DNA of 17,861 nucleotides from Coemansia sp. RSA 1804 (lineage: Eukaryota; Kickxellomycota; Kickxellomycetes; Kickxellales; Kickxellaceae): NCBI GenBank assembly GCA_027578815.1, contig JANBTH010000412.1:1-17861 (forward strand), written 5' to 3'. Below are positions 1-9,374 of the stretch, piece after piece. The notes below the pieces were generated by a model, which saw only the letters and a program-made list of their open reading frames with translations, made no database searches and had not been told where the DNA came from. Within the stretch, counting starts at the first letter, position 1. Each line of letters begins with the position of its first letter. The translations under genes were made by a program, and so were the position numbers.

Positions 1-2368
1 TTGGCAATCAAAAATAGCATCAAAATAAATAGCTAATAAATATAAATAAATTTTTCATGAAAAAGCACGCGGCGCATCTTTTCGCTCTTACTTTTTTTAC
101 TCTTTACCCCCCACACGCACAAGCGTACACGCACTTTGCAACAGATATTGTTGTTATTAAAACTGTTATTATTTCCCCTTTGAACCTTGGTGTCTGTCTG
201 CCAGTCAGAAAAAAAAAGACAAGCAGCTGCAAAACTAGTTTAATTAGCAGATTGCGAGCGCCTTCTTTTTCTATTTGTTTATAATTATAAGGTCCTATTT
301 ATTTATGTATGTTACAAAAATCAGCATGCATAACCCTGCTCTATTCATTTGACATCCCCCTATTCACGATAACCGTCGGTATTAATCAAATAAAAGTAGT
401 GTAAATAGCATGAATAAAATGCAAATAAAATAACGCATGCTTCGTCTTGTTCTTAATTACGCGGAATGTAATACAATAAAGGCCCTCCCTTTCCCTCTCA
501 GTGTGAAATGTGCAAATAAATATATATCAATTATTAATCTCAATCTCAAAACAGCAGAGTCGGATTCCCACATGGAGGGGAGAGGTTGCTGTTGTTGACG
601 AGAGAGCCCATACGCTTATCCATTGACACAAAGCCTCCCTCTATTCCTTTATTTCCTTTTTTGCTAATGAGTGTCAAACATGTTTTAATTAACGTGTATT
701 GGATAATAAACATAAATAACCGGAATCATACATGCCTTGAACGAAATAGAGAAAGAAAGAAAGCCCTTTTTTTCTTGACCATGTCTTTTTTATGTTGGTG
801 TTGCATGTTTATTAGTTTTATTGTTTCATTTGTTGCTGTCATGTGCTGCATACAAGTTATTGCATCACCACGTACTTACTTATTGCGTAGGCTCTGGATG
901 AGAGGTCCTTTTTATATATATCCCAAGGCGTGGTGAGTAAGCGAGTGAATAAATGAATGAACGGCTATTGACCAAGGAAGGGTAATCTAGAACATATTGC
1001 ATGTCTTTTGCCAGTCAGCGCCCGCTTTAATTGCTTTTAGCGGCTATTGGACGCAGCATGATGGCAATAATTACTCTTTCCTTAGTCCTGCAATATAAGC
1101 AAGAGTCTTTTCATTTAATTTTTAATTTTTTGTTTTCTTTTGTTCCGTTTTTGGGGGAGTGGGGGATGATGGGTTGACTGGAAAAACGACCACCATCGCT
1201 GCTACCACATTATACTGGAGTTTTTTTTTCTAACCCGGTGCACCAAAATGCAAGCTGTCGATAATAAAAAGGCGCGAGCGTGCATATTCCTACTTACAAT
1301 AGAGATATCATGTACCCTAGAGCAGTGCCAAAGGATGAGAAAAGCAAGAAAAAACATTCCGAAAGAAAGACATTATTACCCTCGTCATATGTAAATAGAA
1401 AAAACATCATTTTCTTGTTTCCCCCCTATCCCAAGTGTTTTCTTGCTTGTAAGTCAATGTGAATGAATGACATACAAACATAATTGTGACATTATTCATA
1501 CCATTTTCTTTTCTTGTTCACTATTTTGCGCAGCGTGCATGCATTTATTAAAAAAGACAATTCCTCTATAGCACGCACGACTTTTTCTGTCTTTGTTGAT
1601 TAATTAATGCAATCAATTGGGACGATACAATAACAAATGATGACGCAAAATAAAAAACATGCGGATATAAACGTCCGTTTATGACAGGTTTTTATTTTTT
1701 GACACTCGACCATCATTCGGTAATTGTCATCGCAGTTTCTTATGCTTGTTCATTTTGTTAAAAGATAAACAAATGGAAAGAAAAAACACGCGAGCAGTAG
1801 CCACCTCCTGATTTTCCGGTTTATGATTTTGGTTTCTCGTGCTTTCTTTATCTTGCTATCCGAATCCTCATGTGTCTCAATCTTTCTGTAAATTGATGAC
1901 CGACATTTCGTGCAGCAGTAAGAGATACATGAAAGAGAGTTGGGAGCGGAATGTATTGCTCTTCTCTCCTGTTGGTGTGTTGCGCCGTTTCTGTCTTAAT
2001 AAAGCCACATAAGGCAAAGCGACAAAAAGCAATTTCCTTGGTAACGCAAAAGCCTCTCTACCTTACCGATTTACCAAAAACAAGAAAGTAAATGAACAAG
2101 TAATACTTCTTTTTTTCTTCAAAACAAACAAACAAACAAACAAACAGGCAGTAAAGTAAGCCACAGGCAAAAGTTGGCAGGATCATCAGCAATCAAGCAA
2201 GGCTAAAGATAACGAGAGAGAATGGACCCCAAAATTCTTTGACTCTGCGATAATGGATCTTGGTGCATCTCTTTCCCCCAGTGTTTAAACTGATAAAAGC
2301 AAATAAATGTACAATGTAGAATAATGCATTTTACTCTTTCGCTTTCTCGAAAATAAACAAACAAGTAA
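1..2368. other. AT-rich intergenic region, no gene supported
   Basis: This long stretch is AT-rich and full of AATAAA-like hexamers, T runs and A runs. Short open frames exist (for example 57-284 and 586-936 on +), but they lack recognisable motifs, have low-complexity composition, and the second begins with TTG. The many AATAAA motifs in the first 550 bases would fit the 3' flank of a gene left of the window. The last few hundred bases presumably contain the promoter of the MnmE-like gene. No tRNA, rRNA or repeat family was recognised apart from a short AAAC tandem repeat. Confidence 0.6.
2121..2146. repeat. (AAAC)n simple tandem repeat
   Basis: About six consecutive AAAC units lie roughly 220 bases upstream of the MnmE-like start codon. 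It is a simple microsatellite in the putative promoter or 5' UTR, with no function inferred. Confidence 0.85.
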
Positions 2369-4105
2369 ATGTATGCTGCCTTATCTCGTCGCTGCCTCCT
2401 AACTTCATTTGCAGCCGTGCAGACGGCATGGCCTAAACAGCTACAACAGCCAACATCAGTGCTGCTGCACAAATGCCGCTACCATGTAGACGCAGCCTCC
2501 AGAGCCGCCGCTGCATCAAATGGCATTGGATCCAACCGACTGTGCAGCAGATACTACTCGCTGTCGTCGTCGAGCACACAGGACACGCGGAGCACAATAT
2601 ACGCGCTCTCTTCGCATCCCGGGAAATCGGCAGTCGCGGTGATCCGGGTATCGGGGCCGCAGACAAAGCAGGTGCTGCGGACAATGGTTCCACAGCTGGC
2701 TGAATCGGAGCCGGACCCGAAGACACCGTTTCCACTGCGTGCGCGGCATGCACTCCTTACCCGACTGGTGCATCCAAACGACCAGCACGATGTGCTAGAC
2801 ACCTGTCTCTGCCTGTGGTTTCCAGGGCCCCGGTCATTCACGGGCGAGGATATGGCCGAATTCCACGTACACGGCGGAACCGCAGTGGTTAGCAGCGTTC
2901 TGCAGGCATTAGGCGCGGTCGATGGGGTGCGAATGGCCGGGCGTGGTGAGTTTTCGCGCCGCTCATTCGATAACGACAAAATGGATCTGACCACGCTGGA
3001 GGGCGTGGCGGATCTGATTAACGCCGAAACCGAGGCCCAGCGCAGACTGGCCGTCCGGCAGTCGCGTGGCGAGCTGCACCAGCTGTACGAGACGTGGCGG
3101 ACCACGCTGGTTGAGCTGATCGCGCATACCGAGGCGTTTATTGATTTCAGCGAGGAAGAGGATATTGAGGACGGCGTGTATCCGATGGTGTGTAAACGGG
3201 CGGATCAGTTGATTGCTGATATCGCTCGTCATCTGGATGACAAGCGCAGAGGCGAGATCATGCGGACCGGCGTGTCGCTGTCGATTGTGGGGCCGCCCAA
3301 TTCGGGCAAAAGCACGCTGCTTAACAAGCTGGCGCAGCGGCAGGTGGCTATCGTATCGCCGATTGCTGGCACTACCAGGGATGTTGTGGAGACCACGCTG
3401 GATGTTGGCGGGTATCCGGTGGTTGTGCGTGACACTGCGGGGCTGAGGAAGTCAAGTAGCGATGTCATTGAGGTCGAGGGCATCCGCAGGGCCATGGAGT
3501 CAGCGCGGGAGGCCGATATGCGCATCTTCATGCTTGATATCCGGAGCCTTGCAGAGTCCGATGGAACCGGTCTGGTGGATGACGATGGCGCCGACTGGAG
3601 AGGGATCCTGGAGCTTTCTCACACGTTTGTTGTTTTCAACAAAACAGACCAGATATCTCCTGGCACGCTGTTTGGCCAGTGCAGCAGGGAGAAACAGATT
3701 GAGCTGGCTAGAGAGTGGATGCTTTCTCGCGGCGTTCGGCTACCGAGCACCACCAGCTCCAACAGCAACATTGTGTTCCTTTCGTGCAAGACAAACGGCG
3801 GATGGGAGCACTTGATGCGCGAGCTGGCAGAACATATCCGCCGGTCCTGGGAGTCTAGTAGCAATGTTACTGACAGAACGCAGATGCCGCTGACCAAGGC
3901 CAGACATCGCGAGCATCTGCAGAAATGTCTGGGCCACCTTGTCGAATTCCAACGGATAAACCAGGCTGACGATGCAGCAATGGTGGTTGTGCTTGCGGCT
4001 GAGGAACTCCGACGGGCTGGCGATTCTCTGGGAAGAATCACTGGCAAGGTCGGTATAGAAGACGTTCTAGACGCCTTGTTTGGCCAGTTCTGTATTGGAA
4101 AGTAG
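2369..4105 (+). CDS. MSS1: Mitochondrial tRNA-5-carboxymethylaminomethyluridine GTPase, MnmE/MSS1/GTPBP3 family
   Basis: This is the fungal mitochondrial form of MnmE. With the MnmG/MTO1 partner, the family modifies the wobble uridine (U34) of certain mitochondrial tRNAs in a GTP- and folate-dependent reaction. The 578-residue single-exon product starts with about 60 Arg/Ser/Ala-rich residues that look like a mitochondrial presequence. The TrmE N-terminal folate-binding domain follows from about residue 77, with FTGEDMAEFHVHGG at 157-170. A helical domain holds an inserted Ras-like G domain: G1 GPPNSGKST (308-316), G2 GTTRD (334-338), G3 DTAG (355-358), G4 NKTD (424-427), G5 SCKTN (about 472-476). 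The C-terminus ends FCIGK, the family's FCIGK-type tail whose Cys is functionally important. An in-frame TAA directly precedes the ATG, fixing the start. Length is close to that of yeast Mss1 plus its leader. All key motifs are intact, so it should be functional. The first possible polyadenylation signal lies about 45 bases after the stop, in LINE-derived DNA. Confidence 0.96.
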   Translation: MYAALSRRCLLTSFAAVQTAWPKQLQQPTSVLLHKCRYHVDAASRAAAASNGIGSNRLCSRYYSLSSSSTQDTRSTIYALSSHPGKSAVAVIRVSGPQTKQVLRTMVPQLAESEPDPKTPFPLRARHALLTRLVHPNDQHDVLDTCLCLWFPGPRSFTGEDMAEFHVHGGTAVVSSVLQALGAVDGVRMAGRGEFSRRSFDNDKMDLTTLEGVADLINAETEAQRRLAVRQSRGELHQLYETWRTTLVELIAHTEAFIDFSEEEDIEDGVYPMVCKRADQLIADIARHLDDKRRGEIMRTGVSLSIVGPPNSGKSTLLNKLAQRQVAIVSPIAGTTRDVVETTLDVGGYPVVVRDTAGLRKSSSDVIEVEGIRRAMESAREADMRIFMLDIRSLAESDGTGLVDDDGADWRGILELSHTFVVFNKTDQISPGTLFGQCSREKQIELAREWMLSRGVRLPSTTSSNSNIVFLSCKTNGGWEHLMRELAEHIRRSWESSSNVTDRTQMPLTKARHREHLQKCLGHLVEFQRINQADDAAMVVVLAAEELRRAGDSLGRITGKVGIEDVLDALFGQFCIGK

Positions 4106-4150
4106 AAAGTGTTTATAACATGTGTGTTTCTTAGTTTGCTTTTTTTCCAA

Positions 4151-4156
4151 AATAAA
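4151..4156 (+). terminator. Candidate polyadenylation signal AATAAA for the MnmE-like gene
   Basis: The first AATAAA after the MnmE-like stop codon lies 45 bases downstream. The hexamer is the complement of the TTTATT in the LINE 3' tail and is also present in copy 2 (AAAATAAAGTT near 12465). If used, the host gene's 3' end was supplied by an antisense transposon tail. Use of this signal is inferred, not shown. Confidence 0.4.
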
Positions 4157-4370
4157 GTTGATTTATTATCAATCGTGTGTGTTGGGTCTACATATAGAGC
4201 TCCAACTTTTTGCCCATTGAAATCATACTAATATACAAAAAGTTTATGAAAAGGATACGCAGTGATGGCAGTTTGGACCGCCTGTGTTGAAAGTGTGTCC
4301 TCAGAGAGTCTGTAAAGCAACGTTTTAAAAAGAAGATAGGACAATGGTCAGCTTGTCCGATTAACTGGCT

Positions 4371-4398
4371 CCGCCTGGTTCAAACTGAAACCAGGAGG
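4371..4398 (-). repeat. Conserved hairpin in LINE 3' UTR, copy 1
   Basis: CCGCCTGGTT and AACCAGGAGG form a ten-position stem with one mismatch around an eight-base loop. The same 28 bases occur in copy 2 (12646-12673), although neighbouring bases differ. Some LINE reverse transcriptases recognise a 3' stem-loop, so this is a candidate recognition element. Confidence 0.6.
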
Positions 4399-4615
4399 TG
4401 TCGATATTAAGCCAACCTTCCTGAAAGGGGTTGCTTATGGCGTTAGTATTAAGTTATCCAGGAATCTCTATGTGAGCACGGAAAATATCACACACTGCTA
4501 ACCCATGTAGTGTTCCTGCGTTTGGCAGAATACTTGACTACCAGTTTCCGGGGTTTTCCATTTCCTACTCTGACTCTGAATATTCAACAAGTATATATTT
4601 CCCGATATTAATACA

Positions 4616-7537
4616 CTACAGTACTCTAAATTCTTCGCCGACTGCCATGGTCATCCACCCGTGGCTGTCAACCCAGCCTGCATTGTCAAAATCCGCCAGC
4701 TGCTGATCGAGCGTCTCAACCGACAAACCACTTTGTCTGGCAATCCGGCGGTATCCTTCAATGTCGCATTCCCTCTCCTGCGCCTCTGCTATCTCCGCCG
4801 GTGTTGCTCGCTCCCAGACACGCTGTCTGATTGCTACTTTCCGATCGCCAATGGCCACACCGATGTCCACTCTTCTGTGGCTTCCGCTGATGTTGTCCGC
4901 ATACCCGGTTGTGATAATCTGATCGAGCGCCTTGTGCGCTTGCTGCACAGGGTATCCGGGGTTCCTTGACTGTCTTTTGTTTATGTGCTTAAACTCGACT
5001 GTCACCGATACTGCACCCTCCCGACGTACGAGTTCGCCTGGAATGACAATGCGCCAGTCGAATCGGCCGTCTCCACCCTCGCCTTCGACAATCGATATGG
5101 GCTCCATCTGGCGGCTTCCTCGAGCGCCATCCGGAACAGCTCGTGAATGGGACGTGGTTCCCAGCTTTGCCAGTATAAACGCACGGAACAGGTCTGCACT
5201 GGCTGCCTCGTGAGCATTGCGGCTTGCGTTGGAAAGCTGCTGCAAAACAGAGTTGAATTGGCTGTAGATATCCCGCATATCGCCATCGCACAGACTTTGT
5301 AACAATGCATCGCGTTCGTTGTCCCATGTAACTGTGTTTTCGCTATTGAATATCGCTGTCAGCTGGATATCCTCCCACGCATCAAGAAGCTCTCCGTCAG
5401 GGATCTTTAGTGTAGCAGAGTCTCGCAGCGTCAGATAACCGGTGTACAAGAAAAGCGTGACGAGCTCGTTCAGCGTACAGCTGGAGAAATCCGGTCTATC
5501 AGGCAGGCTGTTTGCGCAAAGTGTTACGTGCTGGACCGACTCTGATATCGCTACATCAGGATTATGCTGTCGATGTCTGGTAGCCACGATATGCGACGCT
5601 GGAAGCGTATTGTCCTTGTACTCCCGAATCAGATGGAACGCCAGTCTGCCAACAATATCCTTGTTTTTAAGCGTAATCGCCGAGATAATCCTGCTGTTCC
5701 CCGTATACCCCCAGAACGGCTGCGCGGCTTCTTCAAGCGACTGGCAACTAGAGAGCTCTTCAAGGAATGCCACCGATGCAAATGAATTGTATTTGCCTGT
5801 TATTGTTCCAACACGGTATCCGTTGTACCATCTTGTCATGATGTCCAAAACGCTGTCTTCCGAATGGCTGCGACTGCCCAGTCTGCCCCCGTTCGCCTCT
5901 TTGGCCCTTTCTATCAGAAGCCGAATCTCGTCCACAGAGTACCCGAAATACCACCCCAGATCGTAGGGTCCCACCATATTGTTTTCGCACTTTGTGTTTG
6001 CGACCAGAGGCATGTATTTGATATTGTTGACCCCCGACGATATTTGGGCAAGGTTTATGTTGTGGACTCCTACCAGCATCCCGGCCATTAGATCTTGGTT
6101 TCCCTACAGTAAATGAAGAAAGAATACAACAGATTACGTTGGTGTTTAGATCAACACGGAAACAAAGTAAATACAGTTATTGTGTATATAGGCATTCGCA
6201 TACTTACTTTGAAAATCATGCCAAGGAGACGTGTATATGTTCCCTGAGCCTCCACACTCCAGCTCTTGCCCTGGATTTTGGCCAGCGGAGTGTCATACTC
6301 ATCCAGAAGAACAATATACTTGCTGTTGTAGTGAGCCATTAAAAAGTCTGTTAGGATCGAGAACGTATCAGATGCCAGGCCAGAATATTCTATCCATTCA
6401 CTTGAAGACGCATCTTGGAGTCTGTAGAATGTTTCCTGCTTTTTTTCTAGCTGAGTATGTTTTCTCTGCAGCTTGGGATAGCTGTTGGCCACTGATTCTT
6501 TTGAACCATGCTTTCACGGTGCTATTGACACAGTCCGCAATACCCCTATAAAAACTACCAAGAGATTCGTTGCCAACGTTCTATATCCTTGAAAATTACA
6601 CGAAAGAAGGCAAAACCTCCCAAGAAAAGAATTAGCATTCAGCCTCAACAGCAATAATAAAAACATTCGCTGAACAGCAAACACTTTAGATACGCACCTT
6701 GAAATCGAGACGAATGACCGGATACTTGCAGAAATGCTCATCAAAAAACGCCCGCTCGTTTTCGTACAAGAGCTTGTTTTTGAAAAGCTCTCCTCGAGCT
6801 CTGCGGCATTTAGTTATGTCAAGCTGACCATTGACGGGAGCTGCGTCCATGCTGTTCGCGACATTAAAAAACTCTTCAATGATCGAGAGATTGAATGTCT
6901 TTCCGAATCGTCTAGGCAGACAAATGCAGATTGGCGAGCCGCTTGCCAATAGAAACGCCTTGCAAATAAAAGTTTTATCTACAACGATGCCGGTTCGACG
7001 CTCTGTGCTCCCAAAATCCGAACCCGTCAGAATCCTCCGGCCAGAAACCTTTGACGGCGCTACAGCAAGTAAAGAGTTTAGCACAGGCAGGTGAATTCAA
7101 AGGACATATAGTCATAACACATTAGCATTAATTAATCTAGCAACACATGTGAAGCAGCATTTCGCATAATTCAGGTACTTACATGAAGGCAGATCAATGC
7201 TCGACTGATGTATTGGCGTTGCCATCGGGTTATTCAGCTCCAGCGGCGCCGATGAAAAGGATGAATGTATCACTTCCACTGCCGGCACGCTCTCGCCGTC
7301 TCTTTCTGGATTGCCGGTCACTTCACATACAAACTCCACAGGCTCACTACCGTCACTGGGTGGCTGAGACGTTTCGCCCGTAGATATGGTGCTGGCATTG
7401 TGTGGTAGGGGTTTTCGATTGCTAGAGCCCGTTATGTCAGTAGTACCGTCAACAGCGCTGTCTCTGAGGCGTTTCCTTAAATCGTCTGGCGAGTGACTGT
7501 CTTCTCTTCTATGCTTACACGCATTGGAGCGCTCCAT
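4616..7537 (-). CDS. AAA-ATPase-like plus PD-(D/E)XK nuclease protein, four exons, apparent one-base frameshift
   Basis: Predicted exons on the minus strand are 7537-7183, 7059-6698, 6580-6208 and 6103-4616. All joins keep phase except exon 3, which is one base too long (373 instead of 372). Allowing for that, the product is about 858 residues. Residues 1-118 are a polar, basic N-terminus (KHRR, RKRLR) of unknown role. An AAA-ATPase-like domain (PF09820 type) follows: VDKT (145-148), Walker A-like PRRFGKT (167-173), Walker B-like VLLDEYDTPL (DEYD 332-335), then SSGVNNI, FGYSVDEI, RWYNGY and PFWGYTGNS motifs. The C-terminal PD-(D/E)XK nuclease domain (PF08011 type) shows LYTGYLT, RFDWR (Asp about 712), VEFKH (Glu-x-Lys about 733-735) and QAHKALDQI. 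Family members are presumed ATP-dependent nucleases; in fungi they resemble Crinkler/RHS-type proteins. An in-frame TAA directly precedes the ATG at 7537. The frame breaks between about 6513 and 6492, most simply by an extra A in AAAA at 6502-6499, so the gene may be a young pseudogene, a sequencing error, or spliced differently there. Confidence 0.8.
6104..6207 (-). other. Intron 3 of the AAA-ATPase-like/nuclease gene
   Basis: The donor GTAAGT follows ATTTTCAAA, and the acceptor TTACTGTAG precedes GGAAACCAAGAT. The length is 104 bases, phase 0. It joins GMIFK to GNQDLMAGML, giving a continuous family-like segment. Confidence 0.88.
6581..6697 (-). other. Intron 2 of the AAA-ATPase-like/nuclease gene
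   Basis: The donor GTGCGT follows the GATTTCAAG exon end, and the acceptor ATATAG precedes AACGTTGGC. The length is 117 bases, phase 0. This acceptor was chosen because the following frame reads NVGNESLGSFYRGIADCV, which suits the family. An alternative acceptor at GAAAG (exon from 6510) would restore frame downstream but lacks a pyrimidine tract and would delete this conserved-looking segment. Confidence 0.6.
7060..7182 (-). other. Intron 1 of the AAA-ATPase-like/nuclease gene
   Basis: On the minus strand the donor is GTAAGT after TTCAT and the acceptor is GCTGTAG before CGCCGTCAAAGG. The length is 123 bases. It splits a Ser codon (T|CG), and reading phase is preserved across it. Confidence 0.8.
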
Positions 7538-7807
7538 TTATCCTAATTTGTAAAGTGGAAATTGCTTTTGATGGAGAAATCCAAGGGAGTTTTAAAAGAG
7601 TAACAGAATAATAAATTAGTGTAAACAGAGGTGGAATTTGAAATGCAATAGGGAAAAGAAGAAAAGCTGTGCTGCGCAAAAAGGGGTATGGAAAGCAATT
7701 TAATCGCGATTTTCAGGCAACAACGCAGCAGCGATCCACGATCAAGGGCACTGAGTGAGCTAAATGAATGCTAAGCGGACTACTGACACTATGCTTTTGT
7801 TTCTCTC
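7538..7807. other. Intergenic, putative promoter of the minus-strand nuclease gene
   Basis: This AT-rich spacer lies between the start of the AAA-ATPase-like/nuclease gene (reading left) and the end of the LINE remnant. I see no open frame, RNA gene or repeat. It probably holds the promoter and 5' UTR of the nuclease gene, but no specific element could be assigned. Confidence 0.5.
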
Positions 7808-8803
7808 AAAAGAGGTTGCTTTACTTTAAGCGGGTTTGCTGTGTTTAGATCTAGAGCCCGAGAAATCGCGAATAATACATTCTAATACTGGCTTCCTCCA
7901 GCGTGCAAACATTGCTTGAGGCGTTAGTATCGAGTTATCCAGAGCTGCTTCTGTATGAGCGCGGAAAATCTCCCACAGAGCTAGCCCATGTAATGTTTCT
8001 GCGTTTGGCAGAATGCTTGACCATTCATCAAAACCAAAGATAACTTTGTCCACGTCGATTTTGAAATCAGTTCTGGGATCGGTTTGTCTGGCGGAAGATT
8101 CGAGATACTCCTTGACCAAGCACCAAAAACGTTGAATACACGGACATTCCAAAAAGTAGTGTCGGATATCCTCGTTTCCGGCATGGCATACTTGGCATTG
8201 TCCATCCTCTTTGGCAGAAATGAGCTTTGTAGAACTTGTAAGTAAGCCCATTTGGTTCAGGAGCTTTGTTTTTGGTGCCGCCTTTATCACACCCATTACT
8301 TCTTCCAGCTGAATAGCAGCGTCGAGTTGTGCTGTTAGCTCACGAGATATTTTTGCCTCCCAAGAAGCCAACAACTTATCCTGCGTTGTACTATTCGTTG
8401 TATCTGCTGCAAAAAATTCTGAATAAAACTCCACCATCTGTTTCTGCATATCAACCTCAGACGTAACCTCCTTGTTATCCCGGTCTAGAAGTGTTGACAT
8501 ATGTGTAATGAGATTGCGAGCCTTCATACATCTGTAGAAATATCGAGATGATCTTTCACCCTTTTCTGTCCACTGTGCTCTTGATCTCACTCGTCGGCCT
8601 TCCATCCGCCTAGCCAGTTCTGTGTAGACCTCCACATTCAGTGGCAGATATTCAGCCATCCACTCAGCCCTCCTCAGAGCTCCCATATGCTGGGCTGTTT
8701 TCCATGAGTTTCTGTAATCGTCTGACCTTTTCTGATGCCAATAGGTTATGTGCACGAGCTTACATCCCAATGAGCCACAGATGAAAAGAGCTTTTGATTT
8801 GAA
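7808..8803 (-). mobile_element. LINE ORF2 remnant, copy 3: endonuclease-RT linker joined in frame to zinc-knuckle C-terminus, RT core deleted
   Basis: The minus-strand frame is open from 8803 to a stop at 7828-7826. It has no ATG at its upstream end (TTG at 8770). The first part resembles the LINE ORF2 linker between endonuclease and reverse transcriptase (WTEKGERSSRYFYRCMKA, then VEFYSEFF). The last part carries a zf-RVT-like knuckle, CX2CX8HX4C, in CQVCHAGNEDIRHYFLEC, plus a helical tail. No reverse-transcriptase palm motif is present; the text passes directly from GVIKAAPKTK to LLNQMGLLTSS. The endonuclease and 5' end are also missing. After the stop a short tail resembling the 3' UTR of copies 1 and 2 runs to about 7808 and then diverges. 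It is non-autonomous and probably dead, although the frame is unbroken for over 300 codons. Confidence 0.8.
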
Positions 8804-8931
8804 CTATAATTAGTTTAATGGGAGGCCATTCAAACCTCCGGAGATGCACGCATATCTATTTTCGCAGTGATCTGAGGAGCCCAAAATCACCAGATACTAC
8901 ACAGTTGCATGAAAATCTGCAAGTCGTGTAT

Positions 8932-9027
8932 TGTTGAGGGGGTCTGGCTTGACGACAGATAAGGACGAACTTCTGGATAAACTCAAGTATCGAGTCTCCA
9001 ACAGCACAGTGCCTGAGAAGGTTATAT
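8932..9027 (+). repeat. Inverted repeat, left arm, coding-like
   Basis: From 8943 to 9027 this arm aligns without gaps to the reverse complement of 9174-9258, at 66 of 85 positions by hand count; a few more bases match outward. In one frame it reads SGLTTDKDELLDKLKYRV and continues to a TAA at 9025-9027. The other arm reads SGLSTSEDKPLDKPKVQA in the same frame. Both look like copies of one decayed protein-coding segment that I do not recognise. Confidence 0.75.
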
Positions 9028-9093
9028 AAGGACGCAATGAATGCCTAATTCATATGAGATACCTTTTACTTCTCTAATAGATCCCTATGCTCT

Positions 9094-9268
9094 TATTTAA
9101 TATGCTTAATATACTACGCTTGTTTGTGATGTCACGCTCCCTAGCTTGTCGGTCTGCTTTGACGCTTGAAACAATATAACCTTCCCAAGCCCTGTGCCAT
9201 TGGAGGCTTGGACCTTGGGTTTATCCAGAGGTTTGTCCTCGGATGTCGACAGGCCAGATCTACTCAAC
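9094..9268 (-). pseudogene. Coding-like fragment and right arm of inverted repeat
   Basis: On the minus strand an open stretch runs from about 9268 to a TAA near 9096-9094. It is preceded by an acceptor-like pyrimidine tract ending CTTTAAG and reads about 57 codons, including SGLSTSEDKPLDKPKVQA and GKVILFQASKQTDKLGS. The segment 9258-9174 is the inverted partner of 8943-9027. It may be a last exon or gene fragment captured beside the kinase gene. No family is recognised, and no upstream exon joins it convincingly. Confidence 0.4.
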
Positions 9269-9374
9269 ACCTTAAAGGAAAAGGCGTGAATATGTTAGAA
9301 GATTGAAAGTAAAAAATGTATTGTAAGCAGTGTAAACACTTAATAAAACAAGGCTTTAAAATTAATGACAATTT

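Larger units (their letters stand above)
4140..4542 (-). mobile_element. LINE (non-LTR retrotransposon) fragment, 3' end, copy 1
   Basis: Read on the minus strand, 4542 to about 4440 matches the end of the LINE ORF2 remnant at 7921-8020 (shared GTTTGGCAGAAT and GTTAGTAT stretches). The sequence then jumps over part of the ORF end into a 3' UTR nearly colinear with copy 2 at 12457-12774, sharing a GGCAGTTTGGACCGCCTG block and an identical hairpin. It ends in an A-rich tail, seen as a T run at 4140-4146 on +. Relative to copy 2 it carries an extra insert of about 40 bases near 4290-4330. The 5' truncation and A-rich 3' end are typical of LINE insertions. No convincing target-site duplication was found. 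Confidence 0.8.

Noticed and set aside
586..936. 116-codon plus-strand frame in the left intergenic region
   Set aside because: It starts with TTG, has T-rich low-complexity composition and no recognisable motif or splice partner.
2554..3105. 183-codon minus-strand frame inside the MnmE-like gene
   Set aside because: It is antisense to a complete, motif-rich GTPase reading frame.
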